DNA from: Xestospongia bergquistia
Taxonomy: Eukaryota > Porifera > Demospongiae > Haplosclerida > Petrosiidae
Direction: 5' to 3'
Length of the DNA stretch: 64,000 nucleotides
NCBI GenBank assembly: GCA_963965975.1
Contig: OZ014418.1
Span: forward strand, 5,220,775 to 5,284,774
The stretch's first letter is position 1, and the number at the start of each line of letters is the position of its first letter. The notes beneath the pieces were generated by a model that was given only the letters and a program-made list of their open reading frames with translations, did not search any database and had not been told where the DNA came from. Positions 45,260 through 57,749 of this stretch are shown in pieces. Both the position numbers and the translations under genes were made by a program.

Positions 45260-46905
45260 TATAACATTAAAATTGTCTTAAAATAGCGATAAAATTACAT
45301 TAAAGATATATAAAAATAGCATTAAAATTCTATTAAAATTGTGTTAAAACTGCGTTAACATTGTGTTAAAATTGCATTAATTTTTTATCAAAACTGTCTT
45401 AAAATTACGTTAAAATTGCATTAAAACTGTGTTAAGAATTACATTAACATTGTGTTAAGGTTGTATAAAGAATGCATTAAAATTGCATTAAAATTGCATT
45501 ACAATTGGATTAAAATTTTTTAAAATTGTGTTAAAACTGTGTTAACATTGTGTTAAAATTGTATTAAGAATAGATAAAAATGTGTTAAAATTGTATTAAA
45601 GGTGTGTTAAAATTGCACTAAAATTGTGTTAAAACTGTGTTAACATTGAGATAAAATTGCCTTATTTTTTTATAAAAATTGTGTTAACATTGTCTTATAA
45701 TTGCATTAAAATTGTCTTGAAATTGCATTAAACTGTGTTAAAATTTCATTACAAATTGCAATAAAATTGTGTTAAAACAGTGTTAACAATGTCTTAAAAT
45801 TGTGCTAAAATTGTATTAATTTTTATTGGAACTGTGTTAAGATTGTTTTAATATTACGTTAAAATTACATTAAAACTGTGTAAAAATTGCATTAAAATTG
45901 TATTAAAATTGTGTTAAAACTGCGTTAACATTGTGTTAAAATTGCATTAATTTTCTTTATAAATTGTCTCAAAAATATGTTAAAATTGCATTAAAAATGT
46001 GTTAAGATTGGATTAACATTGTGTTAAAGTTGTATAAAGAATGCATTAAAATTGCGTTAAAATTGCATTAAAACTGTGTTAAAATTGCATTACAATTGCA
46101 TTAAAATTGTATTAAAATTGTGTTAAAACTGCATTAACATTGTGTTAAAATTATGCTAAAATTGCCTTAATTTTTTATTAAAATTGTGTTAAAATTGTCT
46201 TAAAATTGCATTAAAATTGCATTAAAACTGTGTTAAGATTGCGTTAACATTGTGTTAAGGTTGTATTAAGAATGGATTAAAATTGTGTTAAGAATTGTCT
46301 TAAAATTGTGTTAAAATTGCATTAAAACTGTGTTAAGATTGCGTTAACATTGTGTTAAGGTTGTATTAAGAATGGGTTAAAATTGTGTTAAGAATTGTCT
46401 TAAAATTGTGTTAAAATTGATTTAAAACTGTGTTAAGATTGCATTAACATTGTGTTAAAGTTGTATAAAGAATGCATTAAAATTGTGTTAAATTTGCATT
46501 AAAATTGTATTAAAATTGTGTTAAAACTGCGTTAACATTATGTTAAAATTGTGCTAAAATTGCATTAATACTGTATTAAGATTACGTTAACATTGTGTCA
46601 AAGTTTTATAAAGAATACATTAAGATTGCATTCAAATTGTTCTAAAATTGCATTAAAATTGCGTTAAAACTGCGTTAGCATTATGTAAAAGTTGTGCTAA
46701 GATGCATTAATTTTTTGTTAAAATTGTCTTAAAATTGCGTTAAAATTGCATTAAAACTGTTAAGATTGCGTAAACATTGTGTTAAAGTTCTATAAAGAAC
46801 GGATTAAAATTGCGTTAAAATTGCATTAAAAGTGTTAAAATTGCATTAAAATTGTGTTAAAACTGCGTTAACATTGTGTTAAAAAAGTCCTAAAATTGCA
46901 TTAAT
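45260..46905. repeat. 11-bp-period satellite S2
   Basis: Same motif family as S1, again immediately behind the TM1 exon. A higher-order unit of about 115 bp repeats around 46220-46450 (TTGTGTTAAGAATTGTC marks it). Confidence 0.9.
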
Positions 46906-47920
46906 TTTTGCATGTGGGTGTGACTAATACTGGACTGGACTTGGCAACCTAATTATTCTTGCACGTGGGCATGACTAATACAACTGCAACCAACTGGTAG
47001 GGTGAGCCTGATCGAGCTATTATTATCGCATAATAAAACAAGAGTTACTATATCAACAACAACAACAACAATAAATAAATCAAACAGTATAAGTTAAAAT
47101 AATGAAAAATCAATTTTACCTAATATATACTTTATTTTACAGAAGTTATAAAAGAAACTATGATGAGAATGACCCACATTGCCTACTAAGTTAGAACATA
47201 TGCCATTTTCCTATCATATGATATCCCTGTAGCTTCAATATTCCCTTATTAGCTCAAGTGCTGGTATAAACAAAAGCACGTGTTACGTTCCAAATGTGGA
47301 GCTCGCTCTGGCTCACCCCACTATAGGCATGATCGACTACAGAAATTTCTTTTTAAGATTGTGTAGGTGTTGTGTACTTAACTGAGATCAAAAGGATAAC
47401 AACAACAAACACTCACGACAGGACAGGACAGAAATAATATGTGCTTGGCTGTGTCTTTATTGATCCTATAAAATAATGATAATTAAAAACATGATAAGAA
47501 CGTATTACATCCATATACCACAGTAGGCTGTTGCTAGTAGCTTTGGTTCAACCTGTAACTTTGGTTGAAACTTATATTCTTACTGCCAAAAACCTTTTGT
47601 CTCTCTATAAATTTCTTATCAAATTTGCACATGAACTTTGATTTTTTGCGTAAGATCTTTATTAGCATAATATTATTTAACTCAATCTTGTATTGTCAAT
47701 TCACAGCAACCTTCACCCACATAAATCATTAAAGATTAGTACATGGTCAGTCCAGCAGAATAGACTTGAACTTCATTTTTCATGACTAGACAGGCAGTAT
47801 ATATATATATATTTAAGCAAAGGAAACAATCATGTTCCATTTTGCTGTTCCTGCATGTGCTATTATAATGAAACTGAGCAGGAACATGCAATCCATACTA
47901 GTACTGATTAATAATGTTTA
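46906..47920. repeat. Block P, copy 1 (carries both empty sites)
   Basis: Collinear with 41430-41582 plus 43345-44160 minus the two transposons, and with 60990-61540. It holds the empty MULE site (47093-47100) and the empty MITE site (near 47128). No gene seen. Confidence 0.75.
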
Positions 47921-47924
47921 GACA

Positions 47925-48260
47925 TTATACATTTCTTTTTGCGTTTATGACTACTGTGACATTTGTATTGACAGAAGATCTGATCAGCAAATATTTAAAT
48001 TGTTTGGATTGAGTTGATCTTTTTTGATCTTTTGCACTACCAAATAGTATCATAACAATAGCTCCAAGACTAACTCCTTGACAAGTACTAACAGTCACAA
48101 GTACTAGTAACACTGTAAACTGCTGCCCAGGATAGAGTTCTCTGTACAAGGTTCGTACAGAATAGTCTATATTGTTATAAAATACATGCAAGGACACAAA
48201 GCAAATGGTGAAGATGAAATCGATCTTTTTGTTTGCTATTCACAGAAAATGAACATGTTG
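47925..48260 (-). pseudogene. Beta-helix/8-TM gene fragment (hinge region), copy 1
   Basis: Minus-strand frame: TLYRELYPGQQFTVLLVLVT, CQGVSLGAIV, STQSKQFKYL, NTNVTVVINAKRN. It matches the hinge of the gene at 49754-52645 and keeps PGQ where that gene has a TGA stop. It is cut off on both sides. Confidence 0.75.
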
Positions 48261-48399
48261 TTATCTATTATCAATCAATCTAGTTAGTTAGATAACATGT
48301 TATATTGATTATTTTTCTTTAAAAAGCAGAAGTTCAACATTTAGTCAAGTGAAAAATAAAAAAAATAATTGTGTTAATTTTTTTGAACCTACCATGACG

Positions 48400-48775
48400 A
48401 TTTTTATAATGTGATTGATTAAGTGAAATTGTGATCATTTATGAAGTAAAAGTTAGTACAATTGTTAATAATGAGAACCATAAAGTCAGTCATCTTGTTA
48501 ACAATGTGTATCCACATTCCATCATTCCTAGTCATGAGGCAGAATGAATATCTTACAACTCTGGAAGCCTACATCAAACACGCTTGACTAGTTTTATGAT
48601 CTGTACCAATATAGCAGTTATACATCCCAATTGGACAGATATTTCCTATGACAGTTTGTATAGCAAGACTTACACACATACATAAACTAAAGTTATTGCT
48701 ATTTACACAATACATGTTATATAAACTGTAATATCATTATATCTGTCAATCTAGTTAGTTATAATAACGCTCCAT
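48400..48775. other. 3' flank of tetraspan E
   Basis: Matches the 3' flanks of tetraspans B, C and D (TCATGAGGCAGAAT, CTGGAAGCCT, ACACATACATA). It shows the uninterrupted host version of the BEL insertion site. No gene. Confidence 0.5.
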
Positions 48776-49461
48776 ATACATTGACTGCTAACGAACATCA
48801 AACATAAAAATATAACTTACCAAAAATGACTAAACACTATCAAAGAAAGGTAAAAATAGTACAGGATAGTCAACAATTAGCTTATAATCAGAACACCTGT
48901 GTGTTGATATAGTACAGTAAGATTACAATGCACTATTTCTGATATCACTAAACTTGTTATGTAAACTTGTGTCTCTCAATGCTTTACATGTTTACTCAGC
49001 CCTGCTGATATAACTACAGCAACAGCCAGAGACATCAACACAGCCAATGTGATAATAGAGAGAACCACAATAATGTAAGTAGTAGGACTGAAAATGAAAA
49101 AAAAAACAATAAGATAATGAATTTCTTATACAACACCTTCTTTTAATTATCACTGCCAGTATAACAACCACCATTGCAGCAAGTATCAGAAAAGATACAA
49201 CAGCTTGCCCTACTATAACAAATTGACAAATACTATTGGAACTAAATATATGATTGTTGTTGCCAGCTGTTGTGCTTAAAAAAGAATACAATAGTTATCC
49301 CCGTGAATTGCATTGTTTTCAATGTCACTGTTCTTATCTGCAAACACACCAAGTGATACCAGAGCAAAGGTCAGAGCAACAAGAAGTATAAGACATTTCA
49401 CTATTAAGAGGATAATAGTGGAAGTGTTCAATGATGGTACAGGAATCTTCAGAGTCTTCAT
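48776..49461 (-). pseudogene. Tetraspan gene E, disabled
   Basis: Exon 1 starts at ATG 49461 (MKTLKIPVPSLNTST), is open through YCILF, then is frameshifted at a T-run near 49280; it continues in another frame as FSSNSICQFVIVGQAVVSFL to the donor at 49136. Intron 1 is 49 bases with an intact CAG acceptor. Exon 2 (to about 48960) loses frame at SKHVKH (a base missing compared with SKTCK). Exons 3 and 4 are barely recognisable. Confidence 0.75.
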
Positions 49462-49753
49462 TTAGATGCCACTTAATGAGCTCTAGCAGACTAGCAGCGC
49501 AAAGGATAAAAGCTGACTTGACTGTAGCGGGTGATATTGGACTCTCATCTCACCTACACATAATTAGGGGATTGTATCTTAAACTTTTACTAAATTTTAA
49601 TAAAATAAATCAAAATCAATTTGTATATTATTAAAGAAACCGCACAAATATGGTATTTTAATTTATTTTAATTTATTCGTACTTTATAAGCTGTCTAAAA
49701 AATTTTCTACATTACATTAGCATAGCTATTATCTAAAATCCTCTTGTGTAAAG

Positions 49754-52645
49754 TCAAAAATTAGACTTTCTCTTCTCATTAGAGTAACTGCTGGTGAGCC
49801 CTAGATGACTGCATTCAGAAAATGATGAAGCGTCGTTATTAGGCAAGGGCATTTCACACTCATTGAGATACATTCTCTTTTCTCTATATAACATGATTAG
49901 ACTCTCAAACAGTGGAGTTAGTGTTAGTACTATAAGAACAAATAAAGCTACACTAGTAGATGTGCCAATAATAATAACTTGACTGTATTGTCCATTTGTC
50001 ATTATACTACTGAGAGATACAAAACCAATGTTGAGATATGACAAGATTTCAATTGTATTCAGTTCTCTTGTTTTATACATACCCCCAACTATCCAAGCTA
50101 AACTTGCTAATAATAAAACAATTCCAAGAATGATGATGTTGTTGACTTGATAGTTCATACTAGATGTATAAGAGAAGAAACCTGTTAATACAAGAAGTAC
50201 TTTTAGTAAGAGTCCTGTCCAGAACTGACAATTGTCCTTATAAGGACCACAATACGCATCAATCAAAGGTTTCAGTATAAACATTGGATCTCTACTAGCT
50301 TTACGACAACATATATAACTGTAATGTTGAAGCCACTGAGAGGAAAATACCAGTAATGTATAGACAATCCCAATAAAGAGAAGAATGCTAGAAAACATTA
50401 GTAAAGGAAGACGTGGATTACTTGAATAGTATAATGTTGCATCCACACTCCAAATGAACCACTTATTGTTATTACAAGAGAATGTTGTAAACATAAAGAC
50501 ATTGGTTATGTTACATAATAACTTATAAGACATGAGGAACAATGTTGCCAGTACTGGTACAGCATTTCTACTACACACACGAGATAGCCTTAGAGAATAG
50601 CGGCAGCTAATAATAACAACCAGTGCCAATAACCACAAATATATTGGATACGCAAACTGCAGCCATGTTTTCCAATAACCATCTAATCCATTGTAGAAAC
50701 ATGTCTCCATACCAAGGTCTAAGTTGAGCCAAGAAATAAACTGTCTCAGCACTGGAACACCTCCATTTGGAAAGAAGGCTGTCTCATTGAGTTTGACAAT
50801 GTTGACATAGAAGAGGAGACCATTGATTCTTCCTGATGACACTGTAAGATTAACTGTAATTAGTAAAGCAATTAGAACAATACCAGCTACTGCAAATGGA
50901 AGAAAAAGTGCCAAATATGTGTTCGTACAATCAGTACATTTGTTAGAACCCAACATGAGACTAAGTCCTGACTTACACTGTCCACAAAGTGTACCTGCTC
51001 TGTTGAATGCACATTGAGGATTAGGTGATGTGATGTTAAAGGAGACAAGGGATTGATTACAGTAATCAAATGGACAGTTAGTGTGAGCAACAGTACAATT
51101 GTAATCTTTAAAGTAAGCTATCCAATTGTTGCCAAATCTTGTGAAATCACTCTTAAAATCAGTTATGTTACATTTGATGACATTGTGAGGAATAATTTGT
51201 TTAATGAAATCATTACATACACACTGTCCAGTGTTAGAAGATAGTTGAAAACCTGTAGGGCAAAGTAAGAAAGTGATAATAACGATCATTTCAGCATTAG
51301 GCAATCTGATATTTCTAGCTGCATTTGTCACTACTGTAGCATTTGTATTGATGGAAGAGTTCTGACTAGCAAAATATTTAAATTGTTTGCATTGAGTTGA
51401 TGATTTTTGATTTTTAGTAGTAGTATTAAGGTTGCTACCAAATGCTGTCACAACAATAGCTCCAGGACTAACTCCTTGACAAGTACCAACAGTCACAAGT
51501 GACACTGTAAATGGCTGTCATGGATAGATTTCTCTGTACAAGGTATGTACAGAACAGTTGATACTGCCTTTAATGCAAGAACATACAGCAAATGGTGAAG
51601 ACAAAATTGACCTTTCTGTTGACAATGACCAGTACCTTGTATAAGGACAAGTTAATTCATCTTCTATTGTTGACTTGACAGTTTGGAACCTTATGGGTAT
51701 TGTACTACAGTGTCGATAAATTCCTCCATAAATGTCATATCCTGCCATTGTTTTGTTCTGCTCAAAACTCACTAGTGGATACCTTGTTTGGTTCAGTTTA
51801 AAGTTGAAGTTTTCATTAGTAATGAATGTACATTTGCGATAGTCACTGAACAGTCCATTTAATAAATGATAAGTCAAAGACACCAAGGTGTATTTCTTTA
51901 GCATAAATGTCTCCTCTGTATAAGCTACCAGTATTGTTAATAAATGAAACATGGCTGCCTTCATTGATTTGAACATAGTTTTTCGTCAATGTAACTAGTC
52001 CTCCTTCAATATATGGTAAACTGTTATTAATGAAGGCATTGTTTTTTTCATTAAATATAACATTACAACCACGAATGACCATGCCACTAAGGTTGAAGTT
52101 ATCTCTGACTACTATATCTGTAACATTCACTGTAAACTCAACTTTGGCAACAAAAACCATTGCCGCAAAGACTAATAGCAATTTTCCTTTGTATGCAAAT
52201 GGTTTATGAAGGTATATTTCCATTGTATTGGTAGAAAGTCTTATATTCTTTCTGAAAATTACATTTGTTAGTTGAACCAGTGGTGGGCATTTATCAGAGT
52301 CTGATTTTGGATAAAATAAAAGTCCTGCTCCAACAAAATCAGAGTTTTCATCAAAAGTAGTATTGAGTATGTTTAAACTCTCTCTGCATGCAAACACATT
52401 GAATAGCTCACCTCCATCGACTGCTTGATTATGGGAAAAAGACACATTGACAAAAATAAATTTGTTTTCCTGAATACTTTTAAAGTTGTTTATCATCATC
52501 CCACCACCATCAGTACACATTAGTGAACTATTACCAGTATCATAAATATATCCATTATTAGATAATATAACATTTTCAAATAAGATAGTACAGTCATTAA
52601 CTTGATTAAGACAGAGTATCCAAAAAAGAACATTTAGAATTGGAT
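49754..52645 (-). pseudogene. Beta-helix ectodomain / 8-TM membrane protein, nearly full-length but broken
   Basis: Minus strand. 51843-52645: leader (VLFWILCLNQ), then beta-helix-like repeats (CTDGGGMMINNF, SHNQAVDGGELF) with many N-glycosylation sites. 51518-51976: a further extracellular part in another frame. 49754-51505: hinge with CPTGFQLSSNTGQCVC and LCGQCKSGLSLMLGSNKC (173-190 of that frame), then about eight hydrophobic helices (196-560) and an acidic tail with MPLPNNDASS. Lesions: a frameshift near 51860, and a TGA at about 51515 where a paralogue (48.1 kb) has a sense codon; relative to 44.7 kb, part of the leader is deleted. I do not know the family's function; the shape (large glycosylated ectodomain, Cys hinge, multi-pass domain) suggests a cell-surface receptor. 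If the two lesions are assembly errors the gene could be real. Confidence 0.65.
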
Positions 52646-52755
52646 CTATGTAAAAATTAAGAATGGATCATTAATTTGAAAGGCAAAACAATACAATAAT
52701 TTATTATAGAAAAATCTAGAAGTAACAATTAATAATCATTAGGTGGTAAACTTAC

Positions 52756-53093
52756 ATTAAAGAAAAAAGTTTGTAGATTCATTACTGTTGAGTAGTATAT
52801 ATAGAAGTAGACACATATGTGTATGAGAGCAGCCCTAACAATTATGAGAAAAATCAAGTTAAGACTGGAAATTTTGACAACTCTATAGAGGGAGGGAGTA
52901 AGAGAGGGAGAATCAAGGTAAGACATACATCATCTAGTTACTGACTTTTTATTTCTAAAGACAATATTAAACACAAAACATACTGTTACAAAGATGAGAC
53001 TAACAAATGCTGCAATATTATAAATTATAATCAGTGCTAGATGATTCTGGTGTATAATGTGCACTTCATAGCCGTCATAAGGAGGAGTACCAT
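52756..53093 (-). pseudogene. Class C receptor fragment 3: TM1 and TM2 exons, splice sites intact
   Basis: TM1 exon 52946-53093 (acceptor GCTAG, donor GTCAGT) and TM2 exon 52756-52882 (acceptor CTATAG, donor GTAAGT) join as FRNKKVVKISSLNLIFLIIV and continue to a helix ending LQTFFFN. The best preserved of the four copies, but no N-terminal Venus-flytrap domain or TM3-7 is in the window. It lies directly upstream of the beta-helix gene in the same orientation. Confidence 0.7.
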
Positions 53094-53129
53094 CTAGCGA
53101 CATAATAATAGTAACATTATGTACGTTAT

Positions 53130-55405
53130 ATAGTAAAATAACATTAAAATTGTCTTAAAATAGCGTTAAAATTACATTAAAGATGCATAAAAATAGCATT
53201 AAAATTGTATTAAAATTGTGTTAAAACTGCGTTAACATTGTGTTAAAATTGCATTAATTTTTTATTAAAACTGTCTTTAAATCATGTTAAAATTGCATTA
53301 AAACTGTGTTAAGAATTACATTAACATTGTGTTAAGGTTGTATAAAGAATGCATTAAAATTGCATTAAAACTGTGTTTAAATTGCATTACAATTGCATTA
53401 AAATTGTATTAAAATTGTGTTAAAATTGCGTTAACATTGTGTTAAAGTTGTATTAAGAATTGATTAAAATTGCATTAAAATTGTGTTAAAACCGTGTTAA
53501 CATTGAGTTAAAATTGCCTTAATTTTTTATAAAAATTGTGTTAACATTGTCTTATAATTGCATTAAAATTGTTTTAAAATTGCATTAAAACTGTGTTAAA
53601 ATTTCATTACAGTTGCAATAAAATTGTGTTAAAACTGTGTTAACAATGTCTTAAAATTGTGCTAAAATTGCATTAATTTTTATTGGAACTGTGTTAAAAT
53701 TGTTTTAATATTACGTTAAAATTACATTAAAACTGTGTAAAAATTGCATTAAAATTGTATTAAAATTGTGTCAAAACTGTGTTAACATTGTGTTAAAATT
53801 GCATTAATTTTGTATCAAAATTGTCCTAAAATTATGTTAAAATTGTATTAAAAATGTTTTAAGATTGCATTAACATTGTATTAAAGTTGTATAAAGAACG
53901 CATTAAAATTGCATTAAAATTGCATTAAAACTGTGTTAAAATTGTATTAAAACTGTGTTAAAATTGCATTAAAATTGTAGTAAAATTGTGTTAATATTGT
54001 GTTAAAACTGCATTAACATTGTGTTAAAATTATGCAAAAATTGTATTTTTTTATTAAAATTGAGTTAAAATCGTTTTAGAATTGCATTAAAACTATGTTA
54101 AGATTGAGTTAACATTGTGTTAAAATTGCATTAAAAATGTGTTGAAATTGCATTAATTTTTTTATTAAAATAGTGTTAACAATTGTCTTAAAATTGTGTT
54201 AAAATTGCATTAAAAGAGTCTTAACATTGCATTAAAATTGTGTTAAAGTTGTATAAAAAATGCATAAAAATTGTGTTAAAATTGCATTTAAATTTTATTA
54301 AAATTGTGTTAAAACTGTGTTAGCATTATGTTAAAATTGTGCTAAAATTGCATTAACTTTTTTGTTAAAATTGTGTTCAAATTGTCTGAAAATCATGTTA
54401 AAATTGCGATAAAATTGCATTAAAACTGTTTTAAGGTTGCATTAACATTGTGTTAAAGTTGTATAAAGAATGTATTAAAATTGTGTTAAAATTGCATTAA
54501 AATTGTATTAAAATTGTGTTAAAACTGTGTTAACATTATGTTAAAATTGTGCTAAAATTCCATTAATTTTTAATTAAAATTGTGTTAAAATTGTGTTAAA
54601 ATAATCTCAAAATTGCTTTAACTTGCATTAAAAATGTGTTAAGGTTGAGTTAACATTGTGTTAACGTTGTATAAGAATGAATTAAGATTACATTAAAATT
54701 GTGTTATAATTTTGTTAAAACTATGTTAAGATTGTTTAACATTGTGCTAAAGTTGTATGAATGCATTAAAATTTTTTTAGCGTTGTATAAAGAATGCATT
54801 AAAATTGTGTTAAAATTGCATTAACATTATCTTAAAATTGTGCTAAAATTGAATTTTTTGTTAGTTAAAATTGTGTTTAAATTGTCTTAAAATTGTGGTA
54901 AAATTGAATTAAAATTGTTTTAAGATTGCGTTAACATTGTGTCATAGTTTTATAAAGAATGCATTAAAATTACATTAAAATTGTGTTAAAATTGCATTAA
55001 AATTGTGTATCAACATTATGTTGAAATTGTGCTAAAATTGCATTTTTTTTAAAAATTACCTTATATTAAAACTGTGTTAATATTGCATTAACATTGTGTT
55101 AAAGTTGTGCAAAGAATGCATATAAATTGAGTTGAAATTGCATTAAAATTGTATTAAAATTGTGTTAAAACTGCGTTAACATTATGTTTAAATTGTGCTA
55201 AAATTGCATTAATCTTTAGTTAAAATTGAGTTAAAACTGTGTTAAAATTGTCTTAAAATTGCGTTAAATTGCATTAAAACTATGTTAAGATTGCGTTAAC
55301 ATTCTGTTAACGTTGTATAAAGGATGCATTAAAATTGTGTTAAAATTGCATTAAAATTGTATTAAATTGTGTTAAAACTTCATTAACATTACGTTAAAAT
55401 TAGAA
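53130..55405. repeat. 11-bp-period satellite S3
   Basis: Starts 40 bases behind the TM1 exon, as in the other copies, and ends in AAAATTAGAATGTGTTTG at R1. Confidence 0.9.
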
Positions 55406-55985
55406 TGTGTTTGTTGTAACTAAGGCTACGAATAAGCTTTGGAGTACGAAGTTCCATCTGTAAAGTAGTTATATATTATGACGCATGTGCAGTGAGAAAA
55501 AACGCGGAGCTCGAGTACCACAAGTCGTGTCTATGTTATAGATCGAGCTTCAGCGAGACGTTTCCAGTTGCTTTCCTACGAAAGCCGAAGGTGGACATCC
55601 AAATGTACTTCGTAATTTCATATTCTGCTTTGAAGTTTTCCAAATTTATTCCAATTCCAATTCTATTTTCTATCCTTCAATGGACTTTTTAACAACTAAA
55701 ATCCTATATCCCTAGAAACATGTCGCTTCGCTCCATTCTAAGAGAAAGTTCACGGTGCTCGCCTCCCTTCATTAAGTTATGAATTGGAATTGAAATGTCG
55801 GCCTTCCGCTTCCGTAGATTACTGATTTAGGTTGTATATTATGAAGCGCCTTCTGTAAACTAGCATACTGCTATAATCATATACGGTAGCTTATAGATGG
55901 TGTTACTCACCGTGATGCGTCATAATATATGATATTACAGCAGCATGCATAGTTTACTGATAGCACTTCATAGGAAAGAATTGTT
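55406..55985 (-). repeat. Dispersed repeat R1, inverted copy
   Basis: Reverse orientation of R1 (GACGCATGTGCAGTGAG, AAACATGTCGCTTCGCTCC, GGACTTTTTAACAACTAAAA). Together with R2 to its right it repeats at 62976-64000. Confidence 0.75.
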
Positions 55986-55989
55986 TTGT

Positions 55990-56420
55990 GACTCCACAAA
56001 TTCAAACTTTATATAAAAATAGAGTGCTATTCAGGAAAGTAGTAAACTAGAAACCCCATATATATAAAGTAAATGACATTCCACCATGACATCACATCAT
56101 ACAACTATAGTAACTGTGTTCTGTTTATATTACTAATATCTACCAACACATTTAATCATTGAAATTGCAGCAATTTTTCTAAAGGAAAACATTGAAAAAT
56201 AAATATTGACTTAATAGTTAACGTTCAAATTTCAATTTCCAAACATTTAAGTCAATATTCAATGTTTAATTTTGAATTTATAAAATTGTCAGTCAATATT
56301 AAATATTCAATGTTCCAACTCTCTAAATGAAAATTGCTCAATGATCTTAACATTGCCATAGAAACAATGGCATTGTCAAGTGTGACTATATTTGTGCCTC
56401 TATTAGACAAAGTTGTAGTA
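55990..56420 (-). repeat. Dispersed repeat R2, inverted copy
   Basis: Reverse complement of 27925-28190, extended by a flank (CATTCCACCATGACATCACA) shared with 63560-64000. Confidence 0.75.
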
Positions 56421-56562
56421 CTCATTAAGAAAGCTTTGAGCCAGTTGAAAATGCTGTTGAAGACGTGACACCTCTAACAGTACGATGATAGAGGTTTTTC
56501 AGTGAGTTGTTCACAATAACAGCCATTAGTGTGCTTTATAATTACTGAATTATTTTTATTAT

Positions 56563-56689
56563 AACATATATATATATATAGGTATATATATATATATATA
56601 CGTAATATATATAAATGAGCAGTAAAAGTCCAGGTACAAGTATAAAATACAGCATTTAAACCATGCGTCATTGCAATCCAGTTCTTCAA

Positions 56690-56720
<31 letters not shown>
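56563..56720. repeat. TA microsatellites
   Basis: (TA)n runs near 56567-56600 and 56690-56720, with another at 57077-57106. Simple repeats only; nothing else in 56420-56787. Confidence 0.8.
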
Positions 56721-56723
<3 letters not shown>

Positions 56724-56787
56724 GGTATTCATAAATCTATGAGGAATTATTGTGTTAAAACAAAATTGAGTGTGAAAATTCAGTTTT

Positions 56788-57045
56788 GTACCTCTCAGTA
56801 GTATAATGACAAATGGACAATACAGTCAAATTATTACTAGTGGCATATCTACTAGTGTAGCTTTATTTGTTCTTATAGTACTAACACTAACTCCACTGTT
56901 TGAGAGTCTAATCAAGTTATATAGAGAAAAGAGAATGTATGTCAATGAGTGTGAAATGCCATTGCCTAATAATGATGCTTCATCATCTTCTGAATGCAGT
57001 CATCCTGGCTCACCAGCAGTTACTCTAATGAGAAGAGAATTTTAG
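56788..57045 (+). pseudogene. C-terminal exon fragment of the beta-helix/8-TM family, inverted
   Basis: + strand: SSIMTNGQYSQIITSGIST, last membrane helix (LTPLFESLIKLYREKRM), tail NECEMPLPNNDASSSSECSH and VTLMRREF, then stop. It corresponds to the last 85 residues of the gene at 49754-52645 but lies on the opposite strand and lacks everything upstream. The next sequence (57050-57180) continues as the 3' flank seen at 19860-19960. Confidence 0.75.
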
Positions 57046-57071
57046 ATAATAATTATGCTAATGTAAAGTAG

Positions 57072-57108
<37 letters not shown>

Positions 57109-57225
57109 GAATGTTTATAAAGTATTATATAAATTAAAATAAATGTATAATACTTGCGAGGTTTTCTTTTAAATATTGATTTGATTTTGAATATTATTTG
57201 GTTATGGTTATTGAATAGTATTTGG

Positions 57226-57437
57226 TTAAGTTGAAATAACTTTAATGGATACAATGAAACTCTAGTATAAGTAAAAACTAAATCCTATTTATACAAAATA
57301 AAAAACAATAAAGAAAAGAGCTAAGTGACAAAACTATTAACATAAGTAGCACCAATTTACAGTAAAGATACTAACTAACATAATTACAAACAAAAATTAA
57401 GTGTTAAAGAGTTCAAAAGACTTGAAAGGATATCACA
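57226..57437 (-). repeat. Ty3/gypsy LTR, solitary copy
   Basis: Matches 32793-33017 and is inserted at the same base of the paralogous receptor TM2 exon (TGTGATATCC next to ATACATAT). The internal part is absent, and the left flank differs, so it is a remnant after recombination or deletion. Confidence 0.75.
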
Positions 57438-57712
57438 ATATGTATATGAGGGCAGTCCCTACAATTATGTGATATATCAAGTTAGGACTGGAAAGTTTGA
57501 AAACTCTATTAGAGGGAGGGAGTAAAGGAGGGAGAATCAAGGTAAGACATACAACATCCAGTTACTGACTTTTTATTTCTAAAGATAATATTAAACACAA
57601 CATACTGTTACAAAGATAAGACTAACAAATGCTGCAATATCATAAATTATAATCAATGCTAGATGATTCTGGTGAATAGTATCCATTTCATAGCCATCAC
57701 AAGAAGTACAGT
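57438..57712 (-). pseudogene. Class C receptor fragment 4: TM1 and interrupted TM2 exon
   Basis: TM1 exon 57570-57712 has a 2-base deletion (near 57598) and altered start. TM2 part 57438-57505 reads VFKLSSPNLIYHIIVG up to the LTR. It shares the LTR insertion and the VFKLSSPNL version with fragment 1, so these two are sisters. Confidence 0.65.
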
Positions 57713-57749
57713 CTAGTGACATAATAATAGTAATATTATGTAGGTTATA

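Noticed and set aside
50823..51244. Short plus-strand frames within the beta-helix/8-TM gene
   Set aside because: Antisense shadows of a conserved minus-strand coding region.
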